This document shows, piece by piece, positions 1-12,800 of a stretch of DNA of 64,000 nucleotides. How positions within the stretch are numbered: position 1 is the stretch's first letter; every line of letters begins with the position of its first letter. The translations under genes and the position numbers were made by a program. The DNA lies in contig NC_092474.1 of NCBI RefSeq assembly GCF_047495875.1, positions 8,618,501 to 8,682,500 on the forward strand, written 5' to 3'. Source of the DNA: Pithys albifrons albifrons (lineage: Eukaryota; Chordata; Aves; Passeriformes; Thamnophilidae). Below the pieces are notes generated by a model, which saw only the letters and a list, made by a program, of their open reading frames with translations, was not told where the DNA came from and did not search any database.

Positions 1-1700
1 CTTGCAGACTAAGCACAGAGTTTCTTTTAACAAACACAGAGGGAGCCAGGGCACAGGGCAGGGAGATGGGGGACATCCCGGCTCTCCCTGTGCAGCTCCA
101 AGGCTGCCTGGGAGCCTCCAGCGTCAGGCTGGGCAGGGAGAATCCCCACGACACAGGCAAAGCCACTTTTGAGCTGCTGTTCGCAATCCAAAGCAGACTG
201 TGCATCATGTACCACCAGCCTTTGGCTTCTTGTACAACCTCCCCCGTCTGGAAGTCATCTAGTACACACCGGTGGGAGGTTTCACCATCCTGGGTTCGCC
301 CTGGCTTTTGGGGAACACGCAGCTCATAGAATTCTCCCCCTTGACCCAGCTGGGTCCCCAAAGGAAGCCCCTCAGGCATGGGGCTCTGCTGTGAGCAGAG
401 GTCAGACCTTGGTGTAGCTCAGCCCTGCCATGATATGCCCGACCCACTTGGGTGGATGTTGTCTGTGCCTCAGTTTCCCTCTGCCCAACAGTGCAACTTA
501 CCTCTTCCACAACTGGCTTTTACCTACAGCTCTCAAGCATGCTTCAGCTGGAATATTATTACTCAGAAAATGACATCATTTCCATTCTTACCATGTCAGG
601 CCATGCTGACACTTTATGCATGTTAACAAAACTAATCAGTGCATTCAGTAGAAAATTAATGGGTACAATGAAATTACTGCAAGTACCACCAGCTCTGTGA
701 CAAAGCTCGAGCCCTCTGCATACACTGTCAGTACAACATCGCCAGGTGATGAGCAGGACATGATGCCTGTCCTGGTCAGGATGTACCGTTTCTGTTCCAA
801 TCTTTGGCAAAAAGCAACAAAACTCTAAAAGCACAGGTTTAGTTGGTCCTGGCATCACCAATGCCTGAGCCAAGCACCGCTCATTCAGTGAAGATCAAAG
901 GGACAGGAGGCTAGCAAGAGGATTGTGTATGACCACATGATTCAGGAGAAGCCCCAGCACACAGCCAGCCACTGGTTCAGCTCCTCACCCTCTGACAGTC
1001 CCGTCCCCACACTGCACCCACCTCCCAGAGCAGAGCCAGAGGCAGCCAAAATGCCACAGCTCCCATGGCTTGGCACCTGGAGACACAGCCCCTGGCCTCA
1101 CCTCACAGAATTCCACTGATTTTTAAGGAATTGATTACACTCTGCACTTCTACGAGCAAGTGAGAAAGCAAGTTCCAAGTGGATGAGAACAACTTCAGAA
1201 GTACAAGCTGCCAGAGACGAACCAGCAGAACTGCTGGTGAGACCAAGGCAGCACAGTCCCACTCAAATGAGGATTTCTCTTTAAAAGCATCTGAACTCGG
1301 CATTCCCTGACAGGTTCCTTTCCCTGGCACAGGGTGTGCATCCCTGACTTCAGGAAGCCTGAAAAACCTGCTCTCTTCAGTGCAGCAGGAAACACTAAAA
1401 ACAAAGCAGCAGGGCAAGGGGCTGCATTTCATTCAGGAATGCCACCAGGCCATGAACTTGGAGGAAATTTTCAGCTGTGATGCAAGAGAGTACCATATGG
1501 GGGTCACCCCAGGACCACTCTCTGTGGACCAAGCCCCCCACAGCAGCACAAGTGCCCTGGCAGGCACAGATGCCCCCAGCTCAGCATCCCCCCAGGCTCT
1601 GCTGACAGGATTTTTAATCACATACTTGGGTGAGCTGTGACTTGAGGAATCACAGGCAAAGAAGCACCTTCCAAAGGGAGGCTGACAGTGAGTATTCTAC
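1..1700. other. sequence downstream of MN1, nothing recognised
   Basis: Only short ORFs in all frames and no domain, RNA gene or repeat I can recognise. In other vertebrates the region past the MN1 3' end is a long gene-poor stretch, which fits. Confidence 0.4.
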
Positions 1701-1729
1701 CGGAAGATACTTTCTGGGCATGGTGTTAC

Positions 1730-1735
1730 TTTATT
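1730..1735 (-). terminator. MN1: candidate distal MN1 poly(A) signal AATAAA
   Basis: AATAAA on the minus strand nearly 2 kb past the stop codon; use would give a longer 3' UTR. Confidence 0.25.
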
Positions 1736-2256
1736 GCAGGTGCAGGAGGAGCTCTGCACTCCTGGTGGCACAACTCAACAGAGGTACAAATCATCCCAGC
1801 TTTTTGTTCCAAACCAAGCGGGTGTGAGGCAGCTCCACAACCAGTTGCTTCAGGATGGGCAAAAATCCTCATCCTCGTGGCAGCTCCATCTTCAGTAAAA
1901 AGTAAAATAATATTGAAAATCAAGATTCAAAACTATCCAAATTTATCCAAAGTCAATTCACTGACCAGACCCATAAATCAATCCATGCATGGTTAATAAG
2001 AGCACATTCAAATCACATTTCCAAATACTGCGAGTCTCTCTGAAGCCACATACAACTGAGAGTGAGGATTCCAGACCACCCTTGGCTTTTTAGGCAGAAT
2101 TTCCTCTCCACTGGTGTCTACCGAGAATATTACATCAAAGTAATTAAAAACTCAGCACAATCATCAAAGATAAAATACAAAACAGTCTTCAACTCCGTCC
2201 CTTCAGCAGGAACACATTTGTGAAATCATGAATAAATAACCCTAGAGAGGCCAACC

Positions 2257-2262
2257 TTTATT
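2257..2262 (-). terminator. MN1: candidate MN1 poly(A) signal AATAAA
   Basis: AATAAA reads on the minus strand 1.42 kb after the MN1 stop codon, a length plausible for this gene's 3' UTR. Cleavage would fall about 15-25 bases further to the left. Confidence 0.4.
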
Positions 2263-2501
2263 TAGCAGCCAAAACCTAATCCTCCAGTGCTGTTCCTGAG
2301 CTCCAGGACCTGTGGAAGGAGCTGCTGGCACGGGGCAGGACGGGGCCACTCCTGGGCACAGGGACACACCAAAAATGAACAGTATTACGTAAAACCCTGC
2401 AGAGTCACACCATCATGTCAGTCGTGGGTTTATCTGGTTTGCTTCCAATTTGCATCTCGAATGAGCATTATCTAGCCCAAGCAGGAAAGCCTGGCTTTCC
2501 T

Positions 2502-2507
2502 TTTATT
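2502..2507 (-). terminator. MN1: candidate upstream MN1 poly(A) signal AATAAA
   Basis: AATAAA on the minus strand about 1.18 kb after the stop codon; use would give a shorter 3' UTR. Confidence 0.3.
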
Positions 2508-3685
2508 GTGTGCATCCAGCAATGCTGCTCTTCAGTGTGTGGCAGAAATGGGACCTTGAATGAGTTTTGGGGGGTCTGACGGGGATGTCCCTGCCCTGGC
2601 AGATTAGAAAACACCACCCCTAGGCAGACAGCCCCTGGCATGCCCCAGCCTGGGCCATCCCAACTGCTGCTACTGCACTGGGACCTGAGGTGGCAGGGGT
2701 TGGGGCACCCACAGACAAGCACAGGGGACACTGGACCCGCTACCAATCAACAGCATCTTTCTGTAGCTAAAAATGGGCAACAAATGGACAGGGTACAGGG
2801 GATTTTCTTTTTCAGCATCAATAAAACAGGAACTGCAGGAGCACCACCAGGCCCAGGCAAGTAAGAGGGAGACTGGGCCTTTGGAGGAGGAGATAATTAA
2901 TGACTCTTGACTGTTAAGCAAACTTCCTGTTAGACTTACTTAGAAAAAAACCTCTTGGTACATTCCCCACTGTGCCTGAACCAGCCCATTCACGACAGAG
3001 CTCGATCTGGGGCTGCACCCAGGTATACAGAAGGAGCGTCCTGGCCTCACTGAGAGGCACAGAGCAAATGAGGCTGAGCCTCCTTAACAGGAGAGCCTCA
3101 TTCTCTCAGGAAAGGGCAGGTCTGTGCCTGAACATTGAACACAGCATCAACTGCTTGGTTTGCATGTGACTGGCAAATGTTGGGTGTCAGTATAATATAT
3201 AATTTAATGCTGACCGTTTCACTTTCACTGGTGTTTATTCCTGAACTGCTGCTCCTCAGGATCACCATGGTAATAAGCACTGAACAAAGCAAAACAAAAC
3301 AAAACAAAAACTAAAAACCACAAAAAAACCCAAAGCAAATGAAGAAAAAATGGAGGAGAATCTTTGTCTTATTATGACATACGTGACTTGGACATACACT
3401 GAGATGAAAAAGGAAAAGGCCTCATCTATAAATGTATGCCAAGATTACAGAATAATGGGAAAAAGTGGTCTAGCAGGAAAATCTTAAGCAAAAGTGTGCT
3501 AACTGCAGAAGGGTTAACACTGGTAACATACTGTGGCAGAAGATTAAAAAAAAGTTGAGGTTTACTTTAAATTAACCCTTTCCAGTCCATGTGCCACTAA
3601 GCAGGTACCAACCTAGAAAAATAGTCCACCTAGCAGTAGCGGCCCTTTGAAATTAAAAAAAGAAAAAAAAAATAATTTCTTTTGT

Positions 3686-3873
3686 TCAAGTCAGGGCAGC
3701 CACAAAAGTCCCAAATCTGTTGGAGATGTCTGAGTGCAGGGACCTCCACGTTGGCACTGCAGTCCGGCCCTTCGCCTCGCCCACGTCATCCGTGCAGTGC
3801 ACCGAGAGGCACTGCAGGTGGGTGCCCGTCTGCGCCGCCGCTGCCGAGGTCTTGCTTGGGGGAAGGTCATGGG
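3686..3873 (-). CDS. MN1: MN1 coding exon 2 (terminal exon)
   Basis: The exon follows a CTTTTCCAG acceptor and codes AHDLPPSK, a short alanine run, then a block containing [32 protein letters not shown] and the terminal FGTFVAALT before TGA at 3688-3686. This C-terminal block is almost identical to human MN1, far more so than the middle of exon 1. In people, truncations that remove this end cause a dominant craniofacial syndrome, in keeping with strong constraint here. The phase matches exon 1 exactly (one base carried over), across an intron of about 27 kb. Confidence 0.96.
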
Positions 3874-6800
3874 CTGGAAAAGGTTCACAGAGAGAGGTTA
3901 GGAGACCTGTGACACACAAACCCCTCAATTCACAGATGGCAGCAGCAGCGTTGTCTCACCCTATCCCCACTGCCCCAGTTCCTGGAACCATGGCATCACA
4001 TCCCCCAGCTTGGGGACGCTGCATCACCACCACCGCTGCATCACCACCACCGGTGTGGCTCCCCCTTCCCACCCCGCACAGCTTCCATGGCTGATTTTTC
4101 ACTAGGCCAGAAGAAGAAACTAAGACAAACAAACGAGTAACATGTCTAAATGCTGGGGACAGATCCAGGTCCGATGGATGTGTCCTGGACTGCAGCACAA
4201 TCAGGAGCTTTCCTTCCCTCTGCACCCTCCACTACTGGAAACGGATGTGATGCTGAAACACATCCCAGCAGGAAGCCAGCCCCAAACCCACTGCGCCCTC
4301 ATGGCCACTCCCAGCATTGGTATCCCTGTTCCTGTCTTTTAATGAAGTACCACGATAATATTTTTCTTAAAATTTCTTTCATTTTAGGGCTTTGTATCAT
4401 CTTTAGCTATCATTAGTTTCTGTTAACCACAGAAATCAGACTTTAACTAAAACAATCTAAACAATATCCCTTGGCCTTCTTCCTCTGCATTTTACAATTA
4501 ATATGACAGTAGCTAAAATGGGTGGAACATGCCAAATATGCCAAAAATTAGCCCTGCATGTTTAACCTCTCAGGACTTGACTTCCATCACCTGTCTTCTG
4601 CTCCACAAAGCTGTGGGGTACTACACTTCACGGCGCAGCTCATATTGCTTCCACTGAACCTGCTGCTATACCAGATATAAAACCAGGCACAAAACCGGCT
4701 TCTTACACAATCACAATGATGTTAAAAAATAATCCTAAGCTAGCCTGGAACTCCCTGATTTAAATGGAAAACACTTTTAATGCTTGATTACAACAGGATG
4801 CCAGAGATGCTTGCATCTGAAACTGCAGAGTAACACTACACAGAGACACACTGGGCAGCTGGGGACACGGTGTAAGAAATGCTGGGAGAAGGAACCAGGC
4901 TCCAGAGCAGCACTGCTGCCTGCTCAGCCCTGCATTAGTGCAGCCACGTGCCAACTGCACGCAGAGACTGTGAACATTCACACACAGATGTCCACCAGCC
5001 CTTCGGCCCCATGTGCCACGACTGCCTCTCGCTGACACTCTCGCAGGGGGCTCAAACAAGGAATTGTGCAGCACACGGCAAAGGTACTCACACCCTCTAC
5101 ACTCCAAATGGATGCCAGTTCCCCGCAGCTGGTGTTGGGTGTTTCAGTCAGGTTTGATAACTAAACAGCAGCGAGGGGCCGAGAAGAAGCACAGAGCAGA
5201 GGCTGCTGTGTAATACCCAAATGCTGAGCTCCAGAGAGGCACTGGCACAGATGCCTCCCCAGCACATGGAACTGCTCTCCTTTCCTGTCAGCCCTGAGCC
5301 CCATCACTTCAGGAAAACCACAGGGCAAAAAAACTAGACTCCTTAAATAATCACTATTTGATCAGGTGTTCAATTTAACTTACTGTCCTGAAAGCAAATA
5401 TATATGAAAAACTTTTTATTTATAAAATGTTCGAAGCTCAGATGGGATTGTTCAGAAAATTGTGAGAGAGACACACTTTTCTTACTTGTATTTGTTCACA
5501 AGGCACTCAGTACCCAGTAATTTTATTCTGAGGTCTCCCTGACTGCACAGGACATGCTGGGCTCGGCACAGGAAGAGCCAGTGCCTCGAGATTAGTCCTT
5601 GTGACAGCAGCTCTCTTCCTCTGCTGCAGAGAAAGAGGAAAGAGTCCCACAGCTGAACTGCAGCCATGAAGGGCCCAGGGGTCCCAGCGCTGTTTCTACA
5701 AGAGCTGCAGGACCCCCCCAGCCAAGGCCTCCCAACAGCCAAGGCAGAGGTGGGACATCCCCAGGCCAGGATGGGAGCCAGCACTCACTGCACAGTCTGT
5801 GCAGGCACCGAGACCCTGAACAGAGCTGGTCCTCAGCAACAACTACGGGGAGAAGTTCATGTGTCACAAGCAACTGAAGAATAAAAAATCAGGCTTATTA
5901 GCTTGTAAATCAGCAAATTATTTCTAAGCCATTTGCTGTGGATAAAATTCGTAAGCAAACTACTGATAAAGTAATCAAAGTAAAATCTATCCCACAGGCA
6001 TGAACAGGCCTGAGAGGAAAACCCAAGCAAAAAAGGTGAGCAGGAACTGAGCCTCAGTTTGCAAAGTCAACACTCACTGCCACAAGCTTAGCTTACCATA
6101 GGACAGTACTGTGGGAGCTCCAGCTGTCCCCTCTCTCCTTAAAGAGCACAGAAAATGACACATTAAAATCCAACACAAAAAGAGGATGAGAGCTCACAGC
6201 AAAGCTTGCACTGGCACAACAATTCTCAAAGCCGATCTGGAGGGAAATCTGCAGTGCAATTTACTTTTTTCCAGTATTACTGTCTTGACAAATGTATGAT
6301 GCTTTCCTGGAAAAAATCTTTGTAGCAAAATATTAAAGTTGTGCTGATCTACCTGATGAGAATTATGTTCTTAAGCACTGGATGATGCTTGTGCAGAACA
6401 AGCCTGATGCTTGTGCAGAACAGTAACACTCTCCCAGCAGAGCTGTTTCAGCAGCCATCCTTCTTGCCCTGACACCCCCTGGCCACAGCACCCAGGGTAT
6501 AAAGAGGTGATCTTAGAGGAAATGGACAGGTTAAAATTAGTCAGGTAATGCAAGATGGTGTCACCACGACAATGCCTCACCACTGTCAAGTTCCAGACAA
6601 ATCACTGTCAGTCATGAAGTACCACACTAAAAGCAAGGTATTTTCAAACAAATTATCTTTAAACTGCACAACTGCCTGTATCAACAACTACGGCAAGAAA
6701 TTTGTGTTATTAATAAAAGCAGTACTCTTCTAACAAGGGCCATCCTCCACACCCAAAATCTTGCAATGGTCTGGGTGGAGACTTCCTCTCCAAACCAAAG

Positions 6801-9800
6801 GACATGACCCAACAGAACCCAGGATGGACACAACCACAGCTACTGGCTCACAGGACTTTGTGCCCCTTGGAAATGGCAAACGCTGAAGCAGATGTGAAAG
6901 GTAAAACACGGTCTGTAAGCTCACACCTTGTTCACATGGAAGGCATGAAACTCAAAGCAGTAAAGTGACCAAAGACCAAAAGGAGTTTGGAAACAGCTCA
7001 GCTGTGATGGTGTCCTACCCCACTGCGGCCGGTGGTTCCCAGAGCCAGTTTGCTTTCGAGAAGAGCTTCTGACCAAGCTTTGCCAGCCAAACACACTCTG
7101 GGCGCTCGGCCCCAGCCAAACAGCAGCACCCAGCCAGGCTCCTCAGCCCCCCAGCCCCGACCCTCTGCTCTGACCTTGCACATTTAGGAAGCTGCTCTTT
7201 CGTTCTGCTCTACTTTGCAAAGGCGCAGCCTCTGAAAAGAAAAGGTTGCTGTTTGTTTGTTTGCACAGCATTAATGGCAGCGTGGTGACCAAGCCAGGAG
7301 CCTGGCCAGCAGCACTGGAGCCTGCAGCTGGGACACAAAAGAGGACCAGGAATTCTGCTTCCCCAAAAAATTCAATACACACACTACAGGCTGCTTTTCT
7401 ACATCAGCTCAGGAAAAACACATTTCTCTAGTTAGGTTAGACCTTAACACTCCTCACTCCTGCAGACACCATGTATACATACCTTCAGTCCGAACTGCAT
7501 TCTTCTCACTCCCTCTTTTTCCTGAGCCCCTGAGCAGTTAAGCTGCTCCATAAAGCCTTTTTCCCCATGTAGCATCTTCTTATGCATTATTAAAAAATAA
7601 TCATGTTCTCTTAACTGTGACAACTGCACCAAGCACTGTCTAAACCCAGAAGTATCCCAATTTTTAGGTAAACTAATCCCATTAAAAAGGAGTTCACCTG
7701 TAAACTAGCAAGCGTTGCGACCATCTTCTTGTCAGAGAGGAGGTTAATTGGGGGAGGGCTGGATACCATGGATACTACGAGGCACCAGGAGATACTGCTG
7801 CTCTTCAGGTGCTGCTCATTTTTGCCAAAATCACCACCAACAAAAGGACGGGCAGCAGTGACACACAGGAGCGAGAGCACAGCCACAGTCTGGTAGGGGT
7901 CTGGTTGGGAGTGGGTTCCACTCCACATTTCAGCATTCCCGTGACATTGAAGTGACACACAGGAGGTGAAGATCCCTGGAATGGCTGCTTGCCCCAGGGC
8001 TCATCCCTTACACTTCCTCACCGCTCTGACACAGGCTGGGCTGCCCAGGGTCCGGCACAGCGGCCGCGCCGCCGCCCTCGATGGCCAGCCGAGCGTGAAG
8101 GCTCTGCACTGCCACTCATCTTGTTAAGGCTGAATCCCAGATTTTGGCAAAAAACACTATATTCCCTGACCAAATATCTGTTTCCCCTCTACCATCTGAT
8201 AACCACTCTTAAAGGACGCACTAATGGGCTTCTGTTCACTCTCTGCCCGTTAAGCAGAGGCCGAGCTACCATAAGAGGGAATAGATTTGAGTAATGATCC
8301 CTTATGAGGCAGCAAACCTACATATAGTGTTTAAAATTATTCCCTTAGGACAAGATGTTTTTCACCAAATCTCCCACATGACAGTTTGACATATTGGTTC
8401 AGGCACGTAGCTCTGCATTTGTACACAGCACAGAACCATCTTTTTGAGTTTTCAAGAAAAATAAGGTTTGAAAACATTTCATGTTTCCCTGCACACTGGA
8501 CCTAGTCTACACAGATTAATTTACTCCTAAAACTGCATTTTTAAGCACTCCAAAAATTGTATTTTTAAACACAACTAGTTCATTTGTGTTGATAAACAAA
8601 TGAGCCATCTCCTTCCTCGCTGCTGCAGCACTGACAAAGTCATGGACAAAGGCATTTTCTTGACTCTGGAGTACAGGGAGGCAATGGTTTGCATTTTTCA
8701 TAGACACAAACATGGCATATGCCACCAGCTTACACCTAAGTTTGCACCACTTTCAGAGGTCTTAACCACTGGCAACTCAAGCTCACTTTGGGCTGGATCT
8801 GTCTCTGTTGTTTCCCCTGCCCTGGCACAGGCTGCCCCTGGCCCTGGACTGGCAGTACCCAGCTCCACTGGTACTGAAGGGCAAGCCCCACTTGCCTGTT
8901 ACTAGAACCTTCCTCTCACTTTGATTTTACCCTTTCATTTATTCTGTGTAACCTCTGCCATTTTTAAAGTCCATAAGATGCTTAAAGGCACTGCCCTCCC
9001 CAGTATGAACAGAATTCAGTGTAGGTGGTTAAGGTGAACAGTTGATGCCAAGGACTTCTCATGACAAGCTCAGTGGAAATGGGGACAGGCGACTCCTCAT
9101 GCAGCTGACCAGGAGCACACCACAGAGATACCCCAGCTCCAGGATATCAGACACATCTCACTGGCTCACATTTCAAGAAGTCACTTGGCTTGGTCAGCAC
9201 CTTGATTTATTGTTGAGGCCCAGCCAACTGAGAGGCTCTGGGAGAGCCTTTCTCACAAAGGAGGGAAGGCTCTTCATCAAACACGTGCACAGCACTGAGC
9301 ACCCTACCACAGTACTCATATATCCCACAAAGTAGGATCCAAGGTCTGACTTTGCTGCCATACAGACAAGACAGCACTGCCCCAGAGACATGGCACGACA
9401 GCTCCTGCTCACCCGGGCTGGCACACAGCCTGTTCACCCTCAGTGCTGCCCACCCCTTTGTCCGCCCATCAGCTCTGGCAGCATCCTCCGGTCCTCACAG
9501 CCCCTTCCTCTACAGACAGCATGATTAATTGGAGGTGCCTGCGGCTCTAAAGGGACAGCGTATTGGCCCATGCTGCAGAGATGTTTATTTTGCTTTCAGT
9601 GGTCTCTGAGCTGGCATGGGGCTCCACTGGAGCTCGCTACTTGCACCGCATTCAAATAACAGGAGACAAAAAGGGCTTGCTGCAAATACATATTTTTCTT
9701 TTTTCTCCCTTGACCTCTTTTCCTGCTCTGGTTTTCACCAGGAGCAATGGAAGGATGTGCATGCCACGACAGGGAGGCTGCCCAAACTCACGGCAGCGTT

Positions 9801-12800
9801 AAGGGTTTGCTGTCAGGCTGTAGGGTTACAGTCAGACCGCAGTGTCCTACCCCACAGCTCCAGCAGCAAGCTGGGCAGATATCACTTGAGGACAAGTTCA
9901 GATGTGAACCACATGTCACTGTCTGAAGAAACTGCTGAAAAAAACATTAAGTAGGAAAACTGCTAACCCTATCGGTGGAAAAGGCAGCAGTCACCTTACA
10001 CGTAGCTTGACCTTGAAGACGCAGAATGAACGATGTATGGCTGAGGAGAATGACATTTTTGTCCTAAAACCCATGCTCCCTCCACTGTGCTGGGAGGAGA
10101 CAAGAGAGAGGGAACACATTACTCATCACCCTGTTGCCACTGCCCAGTATGAGAGCAACACACCTCCATGCCTTCACAGGGAAGTGTGAAACTGCCTACA
10201 CCTATTTATTTCTCTGGATGCTGCTGTTAAATCACTGCTTTACAGCTCTGTGGCTCTCTGAGAAGAAAGGTAAATCCTGCATTCCAGGAGAAAGAGAAGC
10301 TCTGTGCCGTGTGACAGCACCAGCTCCTGTGCCTTGCTAGATGGCCACAGGGACAACGGGCTGTTTCTAACTCACATCCTTCGCCTCTTTTGCCTGCCTT
10401 CAGTTCCTCTTTTCAGTTTAACACACTGACTCTCAGGCTGGCGCCCCTGCAAACCACACAAACTGCAGAGGGGGGTCCTGCCTGCCCCCTTGGGAAGCAG
10501 CTGATATTGGGGTCTGGTTCTCACAGAACAAAAGATCATTCTGGCAAACCAGGTCCCACCCCAGCTGCAGATGCCTGGCCCTGCCAACCCCATGCAGGCA
10601 AACCATAGCTCAGCTGTGACAGGCACAGAGAGCTGACCTCCTGATGGCCAAAACTCCAGCCAGGGTCTAACCCAACCAAACAGCTCCTAAGTGCTGTTTT
10701 TTGCCATCACCAAAACTATGCTCTCCCTCAGCTCTGCACCATATGAGAACTGTGACCCTGCCGAAGCACAGAAAACTGGCATTAAAAATCAAACCAGATC
10801 AACTGCCAGCAACAGTCAAACAACATCTGCACATTTCCAAGAGAAAATAAACCAAGTCCAGCAACTGCAGCCTAACCCAGCACAGCTGACTCAACACTCA
10901 CAACATCCAAACACTGCCATCCACCACCAGTGAATTCTCTAGGAGCTGTGAGTTATTTTCCAGGACCTGTTCTTTTGCCCTCACAAAAACCTGAGCACTT
11001 CTGCTCATCTCAGAAAGGAGCGAACTGCCTAAGCCCCATCTGCCAGCTCCATCACAGACACTCAGACCTAACATTGGGAAGAGACTACAACAGCTTCTCC
11101 CACCTAACCTCCCTCCCAAAGGGCTGTGGCCATCTGAGACGTGTCCCTGCTCCTGAATTCCCTGAATCCAGCCCCCAGCAGGAGGAGAACGCCACATCAG
11201 TAGGGAATATGGGCTGACTGATCTTGTGTTTCCTGCATTGCTGGCATATATCACTCACCTGCACTAACTAAATGCTCTGAACCTATTTTCACCAAGGGTG
11301 ACAACCCACACATCCACGATGAGCAAGGAAATGCTGGGGTTTGCACTCAATACTTTCAAATTCATTTCATATGTACGCAAGTTATCACACGGCAGCTTTA
11401 TGCACAGCTCCAGCCCAGGCCAAGCCCATCCCTCGACAGCCAGAACGCCTGAGGAAACAAAAGGTTCCTCCATAAAATCCAAAGCAGAATTTTCTGGTTG
11501 CACAGAAGTCACGTGAAATTGTTCAGTATGCCCCTACTTAACTAAAACCAATTCTGGACACTGTCTAGCATTATTTCAGGACAGGCCAAAATTGAAAACA
11601 GATGCTCGTTAAATGTTCTGCATTAAATCTCCACCTGGACATTTCACCCAGAGCTGCGGTGACAACGGTGACAATGCCTGTACTCCCTGCACAGCATCGC
11701 CCTCAGCGCTGGGCCAGTCCTGGCCACGCTGCCCTGACGGGAGCTCCCTGTCCCCTCGCAGTGTCTGGCTGCCCTCAGACTCTGTCCCAGGCTACCTGAC
11801 GGTATCAGGCTGATTTTTTCCCACGAAGGAACCTTCTGCTGCATGTTAAATACAGAAAAATGGCTTGAGCTGGCCTGAACTCCACTCAGCTGCTGCCCCA
11901 TCGCCACCAGCTGGACTTGGCCAGGGAACAGGACCCCAAGAGCAATATTTACTTGAGCCCTTGATTCACTCAATAACCCGCCATATCATTTTAGTAAGTT
12001 TTGGTACTGCTCATTCGTGCTTGAGGACACTTGGGTCAAAAGTACCAGCACCACCTTCAGCTCCCACACAGAGCAGGCCTCCAAAAATAGGAGGAAAATG
12101 CCCACTCACACTGGCAAAGGAAAGTGTATCAACGGAGCTAGTAAAGGCAGTGAATAGTTGGTGATTGAGCACAGAGGGAACAGAGGAGGAAACATGTAAA
12201 TTTCAGTGCTCTCTCATCAGATTTGTGTGAGAGCTTTGGCATAATTGCAGGGAAAAAATAGAAATTACAGTAATAGGATATTTAAACCCTGCAGATTATA
12301 CATGGAAAACTCTATTTTTCTTAAATTCAGTGAAAACAGAATGAAAGATGAAGATTTGCTTGTGGTCACTTAGTTTCAGGATGCAAATTAAATGAGCACT
12401 TGTTAGCCAAGCAAAAAAAGGGAATTGACTCTGAAATATTATCAGTCTTTTGTGAGGCAAAGGCTCAGATACAGCTGGCCAAAGACTTCTGTTTTGTTGC
12501 CTTGTTCCCCAAGAGCTCAACAGGACCTGTGTTCTCACATCCTAGAGCCAGACCTGCACCCAGCCTGGCTGTCAGGGCCAGGACAGTGGATCTGCCAGCT
12601 GCCCACTGCCTGGTCCCTCCATCTCCTCCCTGGCTCTGCCACAGCTCCCAGAGGTGCCTCTGGCCCATCTATCACTCACAATTACGAGAGACCGTAACAC
12701 AAAACTGCCACAGGCAAAGTCAATCTCTCCCAGGGGCCTCACACATCTGAGGCTCTTGCACACCAAGAAAAGAGTGATCATGTGCAGTAATGCTCGGGGT

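Larger units (their letters stand above)
2240..3685 (-). other. MN1: MN1 3' untranslated region (probable extent)
   Basis: The stretch runs from the MN1 stop codon to the poly(A) signal at 2257-2262. Its end is a guess: earlier (2502-2507) and later (1730-1735) AATAAA signals also exist. It includes an A-rich patch with four AAAAC units around 3291-3309, read as T-rich in the transcript. No ORF here looks real. Confidence 0.5.
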
